Source of the DNA: Klebsiella aerogenes KCTC 2190
GTDB lineage: Bacteria; Pseudomonadota; Gammaproteobacteria; Enterobacterales; Enterobacteriaceae
NCBI RefSeq assembly: GCF_000215745.1
Contig: NC_015663.1
Span: 2,542,001-2,606,000, forward strand
Length of the DNA: 64,000 bases
Reading direction: 5' to 3'
Shown: piece by piece, positions 46,623 through 55,471 of the stretch
Layout: every line of letters begins with the position of its first letter
How positions within the stretch are numbered: the stretch's first letter is position 1
Position numbers and translations under genes: made by a program
Notes under the pieces: generated by a model
Seen by the model: the letters and a program-made list of their open reading frames with translations, nothing else
What the model was told of the DNA's origin: nothing
Database searches by the model: none

Positions 46623-47633
46623 TTAACGAATCGGCAGCGGCGCGTTATCAGCCACCAGATTCTGGCTGCGCATCTCATCCCAGAAAGCGGCTGGGATGGT
46701 CGCTTTCAGCGCGGCCAGATCTTCCGCCATACGGCCCGGACGGCTGGAGCCTGGGATTACGGCGGCCACCGCCGGATGAGCCAGGGCAAACTGCAGCGCA
46801 GCGGCTTTCACATCCACCTGATGACGGGCGGCAATGGCCTTGATCTGCGCCACCTGCTGGTGGATCGCCGCAGAGGCTTTCTGGTATTCGAAGTGTTCAC
46901 CGCCGGCGAGAACGCCCGAGCTGTAAGGGCCGCCGACGACAATATCGACATTCTGTTCCAGCGCTTCCGGCATCAGGCGCTGCAGGGCGCGTTTGTGGTC
47001 CAGCAGCGAGTAGCGGCCAGCCAGCAGGAACGCATCCGGCTTCGGCTCGTCGAGCGCTAAGGTCAATTCGCAAGGTTCGACGCGGTTCACGCCCAGCCCC
47101 CATGCCTTTATTACGCCTTCTTCACGCAGGCGGGTCAGCGCGCGGAAGGCGCCGGTACGGGCGATGTTGAACTGCTCCAGCCAGCTGTCGCCGTAGAAAT
47201 CTTGCGCCGGATCGTGGATCCATACGATGTCGAGATGGTCGGTTTTCAGCCGTTTTAAACTGTCTTCAATAGAACGCAGGGTGGCGTCGGCCGAGTAGTC
47301 GTTGAGGATTTTGTTCTTCAGGCCGTATTCGAAAAGACCGCCTTTCTCACCAAAATCACGCGTCGCCGGGTCTTCCATTTCATCAAGCATGATGCGGCCG
47401 ACTTTGCTGCTCAGAACGAACTGGTCGCGAGGGTATTGCGAGAGCGCTTCGCCCATCCGGATTTCAGAAAGACCGGATCCGTACAGCGGTGCGGTATCGA
47501 AGTAACGAACGCCCAGATCCCAGGCGGCGGCGACGGTGGCGTGCGCCTCGTCTTCCGGGATGTTACGGAACATGTTACCCAGCGGCGCGCCGCCTAAACC
47601 AATGTTGCCTGGCAGAATATGTTTGATGCTCAT
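46623..47633 (-). CDS. Aldo/keto reductase (aldose/pyridoxal dehydrogenase-like)
   Basis: This 336-residue enzyme has the AKR tetrad Asp46, Tyr51 (FDTAPLYGSGLSE), Lys77 and His140 (WIHDP). The HDP form and the length are typical of the group that includes D-threo-aldose/L-fucose 1-dehydrogenase and pyridoxal 4-dehydrogenase, which oxidise rather than reduce. The exact substrate is not determined. It is the first gene of an AKR-SDR-SRPBCC operon and is divergent from a LysR regulator 149 bp away. Confidence 0.85.
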   Translation of the reverse strand: MSIKHILPGNIGLGGAPLGNMFRNIPEDEAHATVAAAWDLGVRYFDTAPLYGSGLSEIRMGEALSQYPRDQFVLSSKVGRIMLDEMEDPATRDFGEKGGLFEYGLKNKILNDYSADATLRSIEDSLKRLKTDHLDIVWIHDPAQDFYGDSWLEQFNIARTGAFRALTRLREEGVIKAWGLGVNRVEPCELTLALDEPKPDAFLLAGRYSLLDHKRALQRLMPEALEQNVDIVVGGPYSSGVLAGGEHFEYQKASAAIHQQVAQIKAIAARHQVDVKAAALQFALAHPAVAAVIPGSSRPGRMAEDLAALKATIPAAFWDEMRSQNLVADNAPLPIR

Positions 47634-47782
47634 CTAAGATGTCCTCGATATTGGGTTCCCGTCTGGGAAGGGTTCTGTGCGGGCGATTTGTGCTGTCGCC
47701 CTGTGACGGAGATCACAATACCTTGCGGTGTTATGACTTGATAGGACATAATTCGTCTGACTTAAGTCCTTTGAGGTCTCAC
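47634..47782. promoter_or_regulatory. Divergent control region AKR operon / LysR regulator
   Basis: This 149-bp region separates two divergent genes. It holds short imperfect dyads, such as ATAGGACATAATTCGTCTGACTT near 47740-47765, that could serve a LysR regulator. No promoter can be assigned with confidence. Confidence 0.35.
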
Positions 47783-48676
47783 ATGATTGATTTACGCCAG
47801 TTGAAGTACTTTGTGGTGGTAGCGGAAGAGGAGCATGTTGGCCGTGCCGCCGAACGCTTACATATTTCACAGTCGCCGCTCAGCCGCCAGATAGCCCAGC
47901 TGGAGGAGCGCCTAGGGCTGATGCTGTTTGAACGTAACCAGCAGCGTATTCGCCTGACGGCGGACGGGCAGACGTTTCTGGCTGAAACGCGCTCGTTGCT
48001 GACCCATGCCAACCGTCTCGAATCATTAGGTAAACGACTGGGGCGCGGCGAAGATGGCGGGTTGTGTATCGGTTATATCGAAAACGCCATGCACTCCGGC
48101 GTGCTTTCTACCGCGCTGCGCACCCTGCGAACGTCGCGCCCGGACGTGCATATTGCGCTGTATAGCCAGCCGCCCGCCACGCAGATTGAGGGCCTGCGCC
48201 AGCGCAGCCTGGACTTCTCGCTGGTGGACATGCCGCCTTCGGCGGGCGAACAGGATCTGGAGTATACCCAGGTGCTTGATGACCGGATGCTGCTGGCTTT
48301 GCCGCAGAATCATCCGCTGGCCGCGGCGGAAAACTTGCAGCCGGCGCAGCTGGCCGATCAGCAGTGGATCGCGGTTATCCATAACGACGATGCCCATTCG
48401 CGCGATGATTTTGTCGCCGCCTGTGTGCGTGCGGGCTTTAATCCGGATATTCGTCTGGAAGCCGGAGAGCCATTAACGGCCCTGGGGCTGGTGGCGGCGG
48501 GACTGGGCGTGGCGCTGATCCAGCACAGCCTGCGGCATAACGCCCCTGAGGGGGTCGTGCTGCGGGAAATTCCGTGGATGAGCTATTCGACCCAGCTGTG
48601 GGCGGTATGGCACAAAGCCAACCAGCGACCGCTGGTGATGCACTTCCGCGAGGTGCTACGCGGCGATAATAATTAG
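47783..48676 (+). CDS. LysR-family transcriptional regulator
   Basis: This 297-residue regulator has the HTH at about 1-60 (LRQLKYFVVVAEEEHVGRAAERL, then ISQSPLSRQI), a form common in BenM/CatM/HcaR-like regulators of aromatic and small-molecule catabolism. The ATG at 47783 was chosen because TTGAGG lies 7 nt upstream and family members begin M-x-LRQL; the frame open from 47639 runs over the promoter. It is the probable regulator of the divergent AKR-SDR-SRPBCC operon. Confidence 0.85.
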   Translation: MIDLRQLKYFVVVAEEEHVGRAAERLHISQSPLSRQIAQLEERLGLMLFERNQQRIRLTADGQTFLAETRSLLTHANRLESLGKRLGRGEDGGLCIGYIENAMHSGVLSTALRTLRTSRPDVHIALYSQPPATQIEGLRQRSLDFSLVDMPPSAGEQDLEYTQVLDDRMLLALPQNHPLAAAENLQPAQLADQQWIAVIHNDDAHSRDDFVAACVRAGFNPDIRLEAGEPLTALGLVAAGLGVALIQHSLRHNAPEGVVLREIPWMSYSTQLWAVWHKANQRPLVMHFREVLRGDNN

Positions 48677-48695
48677 GAATATTCCTGGAATAGGG

Positions 48696-48720
48696 CGCGG
48701 CGGCAAGAAAATCCGCCGCG
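48696..48720 (+). terminator. Hairpin after the LysR gene
   Basis: CGCGGCGG pairs with CCGCCGCG around CAAGAAAAT, 19 nt after the stop codon. No T tract follows. Confidence 0.45.
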
Positions 48721-48784
48721 ATCCCTGTCTGCGCAGGAAAATCATGTTACCGTCAAATATTGACCCTAAAATTATAAGACCTTC

Positions 48785-49153
48785 ATGAAATTTCTATTAT
48801 CTATCAGTTTATTAAGCTTCTTCCTTTCTCCGGCTTTCGCCGGCACAGCGGTAAAATTGTCCTGCTCTTTACGCAAAAATGTGACCATCTCGCGTTTCCA
48901 TTACCAGCTATCGACCATGAAGTGGGGCGACCATTTCCAGGTGGCTTCCGGCATGCGTCAGGCGCAGACCAAAAATCATATTCCCTATCGGATAACCAGC
49001 TTTCGCAACGGCGACGATCTGGTCTTTTTCCCGGACAGTCAGGAGTATTTTTTCTTCTACTCGGGAATGGCGACGCCGGACCGCTGCGTGGTGGAGGAAC
49101 ACTACGAGTATCCGGTCACGCAGCTGCCGTATTATAAAAAGCCCGCTGCCTGA
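48785..49153 (+). CDS. Small secreted protein of unknown function
   Basis: This 122-residue protein is not recognised. A signal peptide is clear (MKFLLSISLLSFFLSPAFA, cleavage near residue 19). The mature part has two cysteines, Cys27 and Cys101, that could form a disulfide, and many aromatic residues in its second half (EYFFFYSG, EEHYEYP, LPYYKK). The start has only a weak ribosome-binding site. It converges on csiR with 1 nt between the stop codons. Confidence 0.65.
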   Translation: MKFLLSISLLSFFLSPAFAGTAVKLSCSLRKNVTISRFHYQLSTMKWGDHFQVASGMRQAQTKNHIPYRITSFRNGDDLVFFPDSQEYFFFYSGMATPDRCVVEEHYEYPVTQLPYYKKPAA

Positions 49154-49154
49154 A

Positions 49155-49847
49155 TCAGGATTGCTGCGACAGCAGTTTGCCGGCCATCGCCTGCTGGATA
49201 ATCGGGATAGGGGTAAGTAAGTGCTCGCGCATGAGCGCGCTGGCTCGCTCGGCATCGCGCGCCAGAATGGCTTCCAGCAGCGTCTGGTGCTGGACATGTT
49301 TATCTTCCAGCATTTCTACCGACAGCACGGTAGTGCGCAGCCAGATGAAGCGGTAGCGTGCCGCCAGATCGAACAGCCGCTCGCGCATCTGCAGTAAATA
49401 CTGCGAACCACAGCCGGCGACAATGGCGGTATGAAACGCCTGATGGCGCTGATCCCATTCATCGAGTAAGCGCTCACTTGCTTCGCTGGATTCCAGCTTA
49501 TTAAGCAGATGCGCGCGAGCCAGCAGTTCGGCTTCCCACTCATCGCCGCCGCGCTCAATGGCGAGGCGCACCAGCATGGCTTCCATATTGGCGCGGGCAT
49601 CGAAGATATCGAGGAGTTCCGCCTCGGACATCGAGGCGACGCGATAGCCTTTTTGATTGACCACCGTCACCAGCCGCTCGGCCACCAGCTGCGAGAGCGC
49701 TTCCCGCAGCGGACCGACGCCAAGCTCATAGCGCGACGTCAGCAGGCTCATACGCAGTTTTTCATCAGGCTGATAAACGCCGCGGATGATGTCGTTCTTC
49801 AACCAGCGGTATCCATCAATGGCCGTCGCTTGGGGAATGGCGGTCAT
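49155..49847 (-). CDS. csiR: GntR/FadR-family repressor CsiR (GlaR)
   Basis: This 230-residue regulator has an N-terminal winged HTH (about 10-78, with LGVGPLREALSQLVAERLV) and an FCD-type all-helical effector domain (about 85-220) with His residues for metal and ligand binding. It closes the csiD-lhgO-gabDTP-csiR operon. The E. coli protein represses csiD and is released by glutarate; that role is inferred from the conserved context. Confidence 0.9.
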   Translation of the reverse strand: MTAIPQATAIDGYRWLKNDIIRGVYQPDEKLRMSLLTSRYELGVGPLREALSQLVAERLVTVVNQKGYRVASMSEAELLDIFDARANMEAMLVRLAIERGGDEWEAELLARAHLLNKLESSEASERLLDEWDQRHQAFHTAIVAGCGSQYLLQMRERLFDLAARYRFIWLRTTVLSVEMLEDKHVQHQTLLEAILARDAERASALMREHLLTPIPIIQQAMAGKLLSQQS

Positions 49848-49892
49848 AGTCTTGCTCCTGAATACATTTCCCGGCCTGCGCCGGAAACAGGG

Positions 49893-51296
49893 TTAACGCG
49901 TATTTTGTAGCGGCAGTTTTTGCCACAATAGCAGCTTTTTCCAGCGCGACATAATCGGCACCGTACAGATGATAGCGATCGCCAGCGCGCCGGTGGAAAT
50001 GACCTCCAGCTGCTGCGCCGGACGGAACAGCATCACCACCAGTACGAAGGTGATAAAGGCGATAACCAGCCAGGTGAGCCACGGATAGAGCCACATCTTA
50101 AGGCGAATTTCACCGCCTTTCGCCAGCAGGATTTTGCGCATCCGCAACTGAGATACGGCAATGACCAGATAGACCAGCAGGGCGATGGCGCCGGAGCTAT
50201 CGATGAGGAATTTAAAGACCTTCGCCGGGGCATAGTAGTTCACCACTACGGTTAAGAAGGCCGCGCCGGTGGAGAGCAGCACCGCCACATACGGCGTTTT
50301 ACTGCGGTTGGTTTTGCCCATTATGGCTGGCGCATCGCCGCGGCGGCTCAGGGAATAGAGCATTCGCGAAGCGGTATACAGCGCCGAGTTCAGGCAGCTG
50401 GTCACCGACAGCAGGATCACGCCGTCCATAATCAGTTTGGCGTAGGGGATATGCAGTAACTCCAGTACCGAACGGTATGAACCGACGTTCTTCAGCCCCG
50501 GCATGTTCCACGGAATCAACGAGACGACCACGAAAATGGAGCACAGATAGAAGATAGAGATGCGCCAGATTACGGAATTTGTGGCGCGAACGATATGTTT
50601 ATCCGGGGTATCCGATTCGGCGGCGGCAATGGTGACGATCTCCGCGCCCATAAATGAGAACATGGTAATAAGCATCGCGCTGAGCACCGCGCCGAAGCCG
50701 TTAGGCATAAAGCCGCCGTGATCCCACAGGCGCGAAATCCCGCTCACTTCGGCATACGGATAGAAGCCGGTGATGGCCACCGCGCCCAGCACGATAAAGG
50801 CCAGAATGGCGATAACTTTGCAGATAGCCAGCCAGAACTCGAATTCGCCGTAGTTTTTGACGCTCAGCAGATTACTGCCGGTGAGGGCAAGGGTGATGAC
50901 CAGCGAGAATAGCCATACCGGTACGCCGGGGATCCACGAGTTGAGAATGATGGCGGCGATATTGGCTTCCAGGGGAATCACCAGGACCCAGAACCACCAG
51001 TATAGCCAGCCGATGGTATAACCCGCCCAGCGGCCGATCGCTTTGTCGGCGTAGGTCGAAAAGGAGCCCGTATCCGGGGTGGCGACGGCCATTTCGGCCA
51101 GCATACGCATAATCATCACCACCAATAACCCGGCGAACAGGTAGGAGAGCAGCACTGCCGGGCCCGCTTCGGCAATGGCGACGCTGGAACCGACAAATAA
51201 ACTTGCGCCGATAACGCCGGCAATAGATAACATGGTGACGTGGCGTGATTTCAGCCCGCCCCCTAAATCATGTGATTGCGACAGTTGCCCCATCAT
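49893..51296 (-). CDS. gabP: GABA permease
   Basis: This 467-residue amino acid permease of the APC superfamily has 12 predicted transmembrane helices. It imports 4-aminobutyrate with protons. The first helix segment VTMLSIAGVIGASLFVGSS and the consensus amphipathic region SRRGDAPAIMGKTNRSKTPY are characteristic. It is followed by csiR and preceded by gabT, with an inverted repeat in the latter gap. Confidence 0.92.
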   Translation of the reverse strand: MMGQLSQSHDLGGGLKSRHVTMLSIAGVIGASLFVGSSVAIAEAGPAVLLSYLFAGLLVVMIMRMLAEMAVATPDTGSFSTYADKAIGRWAGYTIGWLYWWFWVLVIPLEANIAAIILNSWIPGVPVWLFSLVITLALTGSNLLSVKNYGEFEFWLAICKVIAILAFIVLGAVAITGFYPYAEVSGISRLWDHGGFMPNGFGAVLSAMLITMFSFMGAEIVTIAAAESDTPDKHIVRATNSVIWRISIFYLCSIFVVVSLIPWNMPGLKNVGSYRSVLELLHIPYAKLIMDGVILLSVTSCLNSALYTASRMLYSLSRRGDAPAIMGKTNRSKTPYVAVLLSTGAAFLTVVVNYYAPAKVFKFLIDSSGAIALLVYLVIAVSQLRMRKILLAKGGEIRLKMWLYPWLTWLVIAFITFVLVVMLFRPAQQLEVISTGALAIAIICTVPIMSRWKKLLLWQKLPLQNTR

Positions 51297-51328
51297 TAAC
51301 CCCTTTTATTGTTTTTTGGCACCGTTTG

Positions 51329-51396
51329 CCGGATGGCGATTGCGCCCAATCCGACCGACAGGCAACCGGACGGGGCGCGTGAGCGTCGCCATCCGG
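51329..51396. repeat. REP-like inverted repeat between gabT and gabP
   Basis: CCGGATGGCGA at 51329-51339 is the exact reverse complement of TCGCCATCCGG at 51386-51396. The arms resemble REP half-sites and fall inside the gab transcript. They could protect or end part of the mRNA and so change gabT to gabP stoichiometry. Confidence 0.6.
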
Positions 51397-51406
51397 TGCA
51401 GGAGTG

Positions 51407-52690
51407 TTAGCCTTGTTTAGCTTCGTTAAAACAGTCGGCGATAATCTTCAGTCCCTGCGCGATCTGCGCATCTTCGATAGTCAGCGGCACCAGAATACGC
51501 AGCACGTTGTAGTACGGCCCGCAGGAGAGCAGGATCAGGCCTTTATCCCGCGCGCGGGCGACGATATCCGCCGTCAGTTTGGCGTTGGGTTTGCTGTGAT
51601 CGCCCTCTTCAAAGAGTTCAATGGCGATCATCGCCCCCAGGCCGCGGACGTCGCCGATTTCGCGATGTGTTTCGGCGATATTGAGCAGGCCTTTACGCAG
51701 CTTGTCGCCGAGCTGATTGGCTTTTTCCAACAGGTTTTCCTGTTCGAAAACCTTGAGTACCGCCAGCGCGGCGGCGCAGGCAATCGGGTTGCCGGCATAG
51801 GTGCCGCCCAATCCGCCCGGCGCGATGGCGTCCATGACTTCCGCCCGTCCGGTGACGCCCGCCAGCGGGAAACCGCCGGCGATGGATTTGGCAAAGGTGG
51901 TGATATCCGGCGCCACGCCCATCTGCTCCATCGCGAATAGCGTGCCGGTACGGCCAGCGCCGCTCTGGACTTCATCGGCGATCAGCATGATGCCGTGCTC
52001 GTCACACAGCGCGCGCAGGCGCTGCATAAAGGCCGGGGAGGCGGCGTAGAAACCGCCTTCGCCCTGGACGGGTTCGATGACGATAGCGGCGATATCTTCC
52101 GGCGCGGCGTCATTTTTGAAGATGCGATGGATGCTGGCGATCGCGTCATCATCGCTGATACCGTGCAGCGCGCACGGGTAGAGCGCGCGATAAACGTGGC
52201 CCGGCATTAACCCCATGCCCGCGGAGTAAGGGTTCACTTTACCGGTTAACGAGAGGGTGTAATGGGTACGGCCATGATAGGCGCCGGTAAAGGCGATGGT
52301 GCCGCTACGCCCGGTCGCCGCGCGGGCGATTTTGACCGCGTTTTCCACCGCTTCCGAACCGGTGGTCACCAGCAGGGTTTTCTTGGCGAAATCGCCGGGC
52401 ACTTTCTGGTTCATCATTTCGCACAGCTGCAGGTAGGGCTCGTAGGCCAGCACCTGGAAGCAGGTGTGGGTCAGCTTCTTCAACTGGCCTTCCACCGCGG
52501 CGATCACCTCAGGGTGCAGGTGGCCGGTGTTCAGCACCGCGATACCGCCGGCGAAATCGAGATATTCACGGCCTTCAACGTCCCATACCCGGCAGTTCTC
52601 CGCACGGTCGGCAAAGATAGGGTGAATTTGTCCGACGCCGCGCGGCACCGCGTCGCTACGGCGCTGCATTAACGCTTTATTGCTGGTCAT
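51407..52690 (-). CDS. gabT: 4-aminobutyrate aminotransferase
   Basis: This 427-residue PLP enzyme of fold type I (class III) converts GABA and 2-oxoglutarate to succinate semialdehyde and glutamate. The PLP lysine lies in TTFAKSIAGGFPLAG. The phosphate-binding VTTGSEAVENA and the Asp of LIADEVQSGAGRTG are present. The ATG at 52690 gives the family length; the open frame extends ten codons further. gabD lies 14 nt upstream. Confidence 0.95.
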   Translation of the reverse strand: MTSNKALMQRRSDAVPRGVGQIHPIFADRAENCRVWDVEGREYLDFAGGIAVLNTGHLHPEVIAAVEGQLKKLTHTCFQVLAYEPYLQLCEMMNQKVPGDFAKKTLLVTTGSEAVENAVKIARAATGRSGTIAFTGAYHGRTHYTLSLTGKVNPYSAGMGLMPGHVYRALYPCALHGISDDDAIASIHRIFKNDAAPEDIAAIVIEPVQGEGGFYAASPAFMQRLRALCDEHGIMLIADEVQSGAGRTGTLFAMEQMGVAPDITTFAKSIAGGFPLAGVTGRAEVMDAIAPGGLGGTYAGNPIACAAALAVLKVFEQENLLEKANQLGDKLRKGLLNIAETHREIGDVRGLGAMIAIELFEEGDHSKPNAKLTADIVARARDKGLILLSCGPYYNVLRILVPLTIEDAQIAQGLKIIADCFNEAKQG

Positions 52691-52704
52691 GTCCTGCTCT
52701 CCTG

Positions 52705-54153
52705 TTAAAGGCCGATACACATATATTTGATTTCTAAATAATCTTCGATGCCGTACTTCGAACCTTCGCGGCCCAGACCGGAGGCTTTAATGCCGCCGAA
52801 TGGCGCGACTTCGTTGGAAATAATGCCGGTATTGATGCCAACGATGCCGTACTCCAGCGCTTCGCCGACACGGAAGACGCGGCTCAGGTCGCGGGCGTAG
52901 AAATAGGCGGCGAGGCCGAATTCGGTATCGTTGGCCTGGGCAATGACATCGGCTTCATCTTTAAAGCGGAACAGCGGCGCCAGCGGGCCGAAGGTCTCTT
53001 CTTTCGCCACTTTGGCGCTGCTCGGGACGTTGACCAGGATGGTGGGCTGGAAGAAGTTGCCGCCCAGCGCGTGCGGTTTGCCGCCGGTGACGATGCGCGC
53101 GCCTTTCGCAAGGGCGTCGGCAATATGTTCTTCGACCTTAGCTACCGCTTTATCATCGATCAGCGGGCCGGTGGTGACCCCGTCCTGCAGGCCGTCGCCG
53201 ATGCGCAGCTTTTCCACCGCCTGCTGCAGTTTCTCGGCGAAACGGTCATAGACGCCGTCCTGTACATACAGACGGTTGGCGCAGACGCAGGTCTGCCCGG
53301 CGTTGCGGAATTTCGACGCCAGCGCCCCTTCGACGGCTTTATCGAGGTCGGCGTCGTCAAAGACGATAAACGGCGCGTTGCCGCCGAGTTCTAACGACAC
53401 TTTTTTGATGTCTTTCGCACACTGCTCCATCAGCTGGCGGCCAATTTCGGTGGAGCCGGTGAAGGAGAGCTTGCGTACCAGCGGGTTGCTGGTCAGTTCG
53501 TTGCCGACAGCCCCGGCAGAGCCGGTGACCACGTTAAATACCCCGGCGGGAATACCGGCGCGATTCGCCAGTTCGGCCAGCGCCAGCGCGGAAAACGGCG
53601 TCTGGCTCGCGGGTTTCAGAACCATGGTGCAGCCGGCGGCCAGCGCCGGGCCCGCTTTACGGGTGATCATCGCCGCCGGGAAGTTCCACGGGGTGATGGC
53701 GGCGGTAACGCCGATGGGCTGCTTGATGACGATCAGGCGCTTGTCGGCCTGATGGCCGGGAATGGTATCGCCGTAAATGCGCTTACCTTCTTCGGCGAAC
53801 CACTCAATAAAGGAGGCGGCGTAGCTGATTTCGCCTTTGGCTTCCGCTAGCGGTTTCCCCTGTTCGAGGGTCATCAGACGGGCGAGATCGTCCTGGTTCT
53901 CCATCATAAGATCGAACCAGCGGCGCAGAAGCGTAGCGCGCTCTTTGGCGGTCAGGGCACGCCAGGCTGGCAGGGCGCGGTTGGCGGCTTCAATCGCTTC
54001 GCGGGTTTCGTCGGCGCCCATTTTCGGCACGCTACCCAGCTGCTGGCCGTTGGCGGGGTTGGTCACCGCAATCACGTCGCCGTTTTGCGCATCGCGCCAC
54101 TGGCCATCAATTAGCGCCTGCTGGCGAAACAGAGTTGCATCTTTAAGTTGCAT
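52705..54153 (-). CDS. gabD: Succinate-semialdehyde dehydrogenase (NADP+)
   Basis: This 482-residue aldehyde dehydrogenase oxidises succinate semialdehyde, and glutarate semialdehyde from lysine breakdown, to the dicarboxylic acid. The catalytic Glu is in LELGGNAPF and the catalytic Cys in GQTCVCANR. The cofactor-fold segment FTGSTEIGRQL is present. The ATG at 54153 gives exactly the E. coli length, although the frame is open to 54360 inside lhgO. Confidence 0.96.
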   Translation of the reverse strand: MQLKDATLFRQQALIDGQWRDAQNGDVIAVTNPANGQQLGSVPKMGADETREAIEAANRALPAWRALTAKERATLLRRWFDLMMENQDDLARLMTLEQGKPLAEAKGEISYAASFIEWFAEEGKRIYGDTIPGHQADKRLIVIKQPIGVTAAITPWNFPAAMITRKAGPALAAGCTMVLKPASQTPFSALALAELANRAGIPAGVFNVVTGSAGAVGNELTSNPLVRKLSFTGSTEIGRQLMEQCAKDIKKVSLELGGNAPFIVFDDADLDKAVEGALASKFRNAGQTCVCANRLYVQDGVYDRFAEKLQQAVEKLRIGDGLQDGVTTGPLIDDKAVAKVEEHIADALAKGARIVTGGKPHALGGNFFQPTILVNVPSSAKVAKEETFGPLAPLFRFKDEADVIAQANDTEFGLAAYFYARDLSRVFRVGEALEYGIVGINTGIISNEVAPFGGIKASGLGREGSKYGIEDYLEIKYMCIGL

Positions 54154-54175
54154 AATCGCTTCCTGTCTTAAGGGG

Positions 54176-55444
54176 TTAACGAGTAAAAGCGGCGTGTAGT
54201 GTCTCCACGCTACGTGCCGCACGCAGCGTGCGTCCGGGATTGCTCTGGCTTGCCAGCAGGGTTTGCACCTTGCTGACGATGTGCGCGCCGATCGGGATAG
54301 CCGACGTGGCCGCCGGCGACGGCGCGTTACAGGTGTGGATGGAACGCGCGGTAGTAACAAAAAGGAAATCGTCGATCAGCTTGCCCTGCGGCGATACCGC
54401 CTGTGCCCGCACGCCGGCAGGCCACGGGCGCAAATCGCTTAATGTCAGGCTCGGGCAGTATTTCTGCACCAGCCGCAGATAGCCGCTTCTGCACAGCGAA
54501 TTCTTCATTTCGCCAAGCCCGGAGCGCAGGTTGTTTTGCAGTACCCGGCGAATGCCGGGCGAGGTCAGGATCTCAAGGGTATCGGTCAGCGAGATATCGC
54601 GCTTGCGATAGCCTTCGCGCTTCAGCGCCAGCACCGCGTTAGGGCCGACGGTGACGCTACCGTCGATCATGCGGGTCAGGTGGACGCCGAGGAACGGCAT
54701 TGCCGGATCGGGGATCGGATAGATCAGATGATTAACGATCTGGTTGTGCTGCGGCGCCAGTTGGAAATATTCGCCGCGGAACGGGCAGATGATAAAGCCG
54801 GGATCGACGCCGATCATTTTCACCAGCCGGTCGGCCATCAGCCCGGAGCAGGTTATCAGCGTCGATGCCTCATATTCGCCGCCCTGGCGGGTGTGGACGA
54901 CCACGCCGCTGGCGTGCTCTTTCAGGGCGCTAACTTCGGCATCGTAAACGATCGTTCCGCCTTTGGATTCGAAGATCTTCGCCATTGCCGCCGCTACTTC
55001 ACGATAGCTGACAATGCCGCTCGAAGGAACGAAGATCCCGCCCAGTCCGCTGATGTTCGGCTCGCGTTCGCGCAGCTCGCTCGCGCTCAGCCATTCGCGT
55101 TGCAGGCCGTTAGCGGCGGTGCGATCCCACAGCGCGCGCATCCGCTCCATCTCCAGCGGCGAGGTGGCAACCAGCATCTTGCCGCAGACGTCGTAGCGAA
55201 TCGCATTCTGCTCGCAAAAGGCTTTAGTGGCGCGGTTGCCGGCGAGGCAAAACTGCGCCTTGAGGCTGCCGGGAGTATAGTAAACGCCGGCGTGGATCAC
55301 TCCGCTGTTGTGACCGGTCTGATGGCAGGCCGGACCGGACTCTTTTTCCAGCAGGGCAATGCGGGCATCCGGGTAAATCTCAATTAACTGCATGGCGGTC
55401 GACATGCCGATAATGCCGCCGCCGATAATCACGAAATCATACAT
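54176..55444 (-). CDS. lhgO: L-2-hydroxyglutarate dehydrogenase/oxidase
   Basis: This 422-residue FAD-dependent oxidoreductase of the DAO fold converts L-2-hydroxyglutarate to 2-oxoglutarate and passes electrons to the membrane quinone pool. The dinucleotide-binding motif FVIIGGGIIGMSTA lies at 4-17. ACHQTGHNSGVIHAG near 40-54 is family-specific. It acts directly after CsiD, which makes its substrate. It lies 27 nt after csiD and 22 nt before gabD. Confidence 0.95.
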   Translation of the reverse strand: MYDFVIIGGGIIGMSTAMQLIEIYPDARIALLEKESGPACHQTGHNSGVIHAGVYYTPGSLKAQFCLAGNRATKAFCEQNAIRYDVCGKMLVATSPLEMERMRALWDRTAANGLQREWLSASELREREPNISGLGGIFVPSSGIVSYREVAAAMAKIFESKGGTIVYDAEVSALKEHASGVVVHTRQGGEYEASTLITCSGLMADRLVKMIGVDPGFIICPFRGEYFQLAPQHNQIVNHLIYPIPDPAMPFLGVHLTRMIDGSVTVGPNAVLALKREGYRKRDISLTDTLEILTSPGIRRVLQNNLRSGLGEMKNSLCRSGYLRLVQKYCPSLTLSDLRPWPAGVRAQAVSPQGKLIDDFLFVTTARSIHTCNAPSPAATSAIPIGAHIVSKVQTLLASQSNPGRTLRAARSVETLHAAFTR

Positions 55445-55471
55445 CCGCTCAATTCCTTCGCCTGAGAATCT

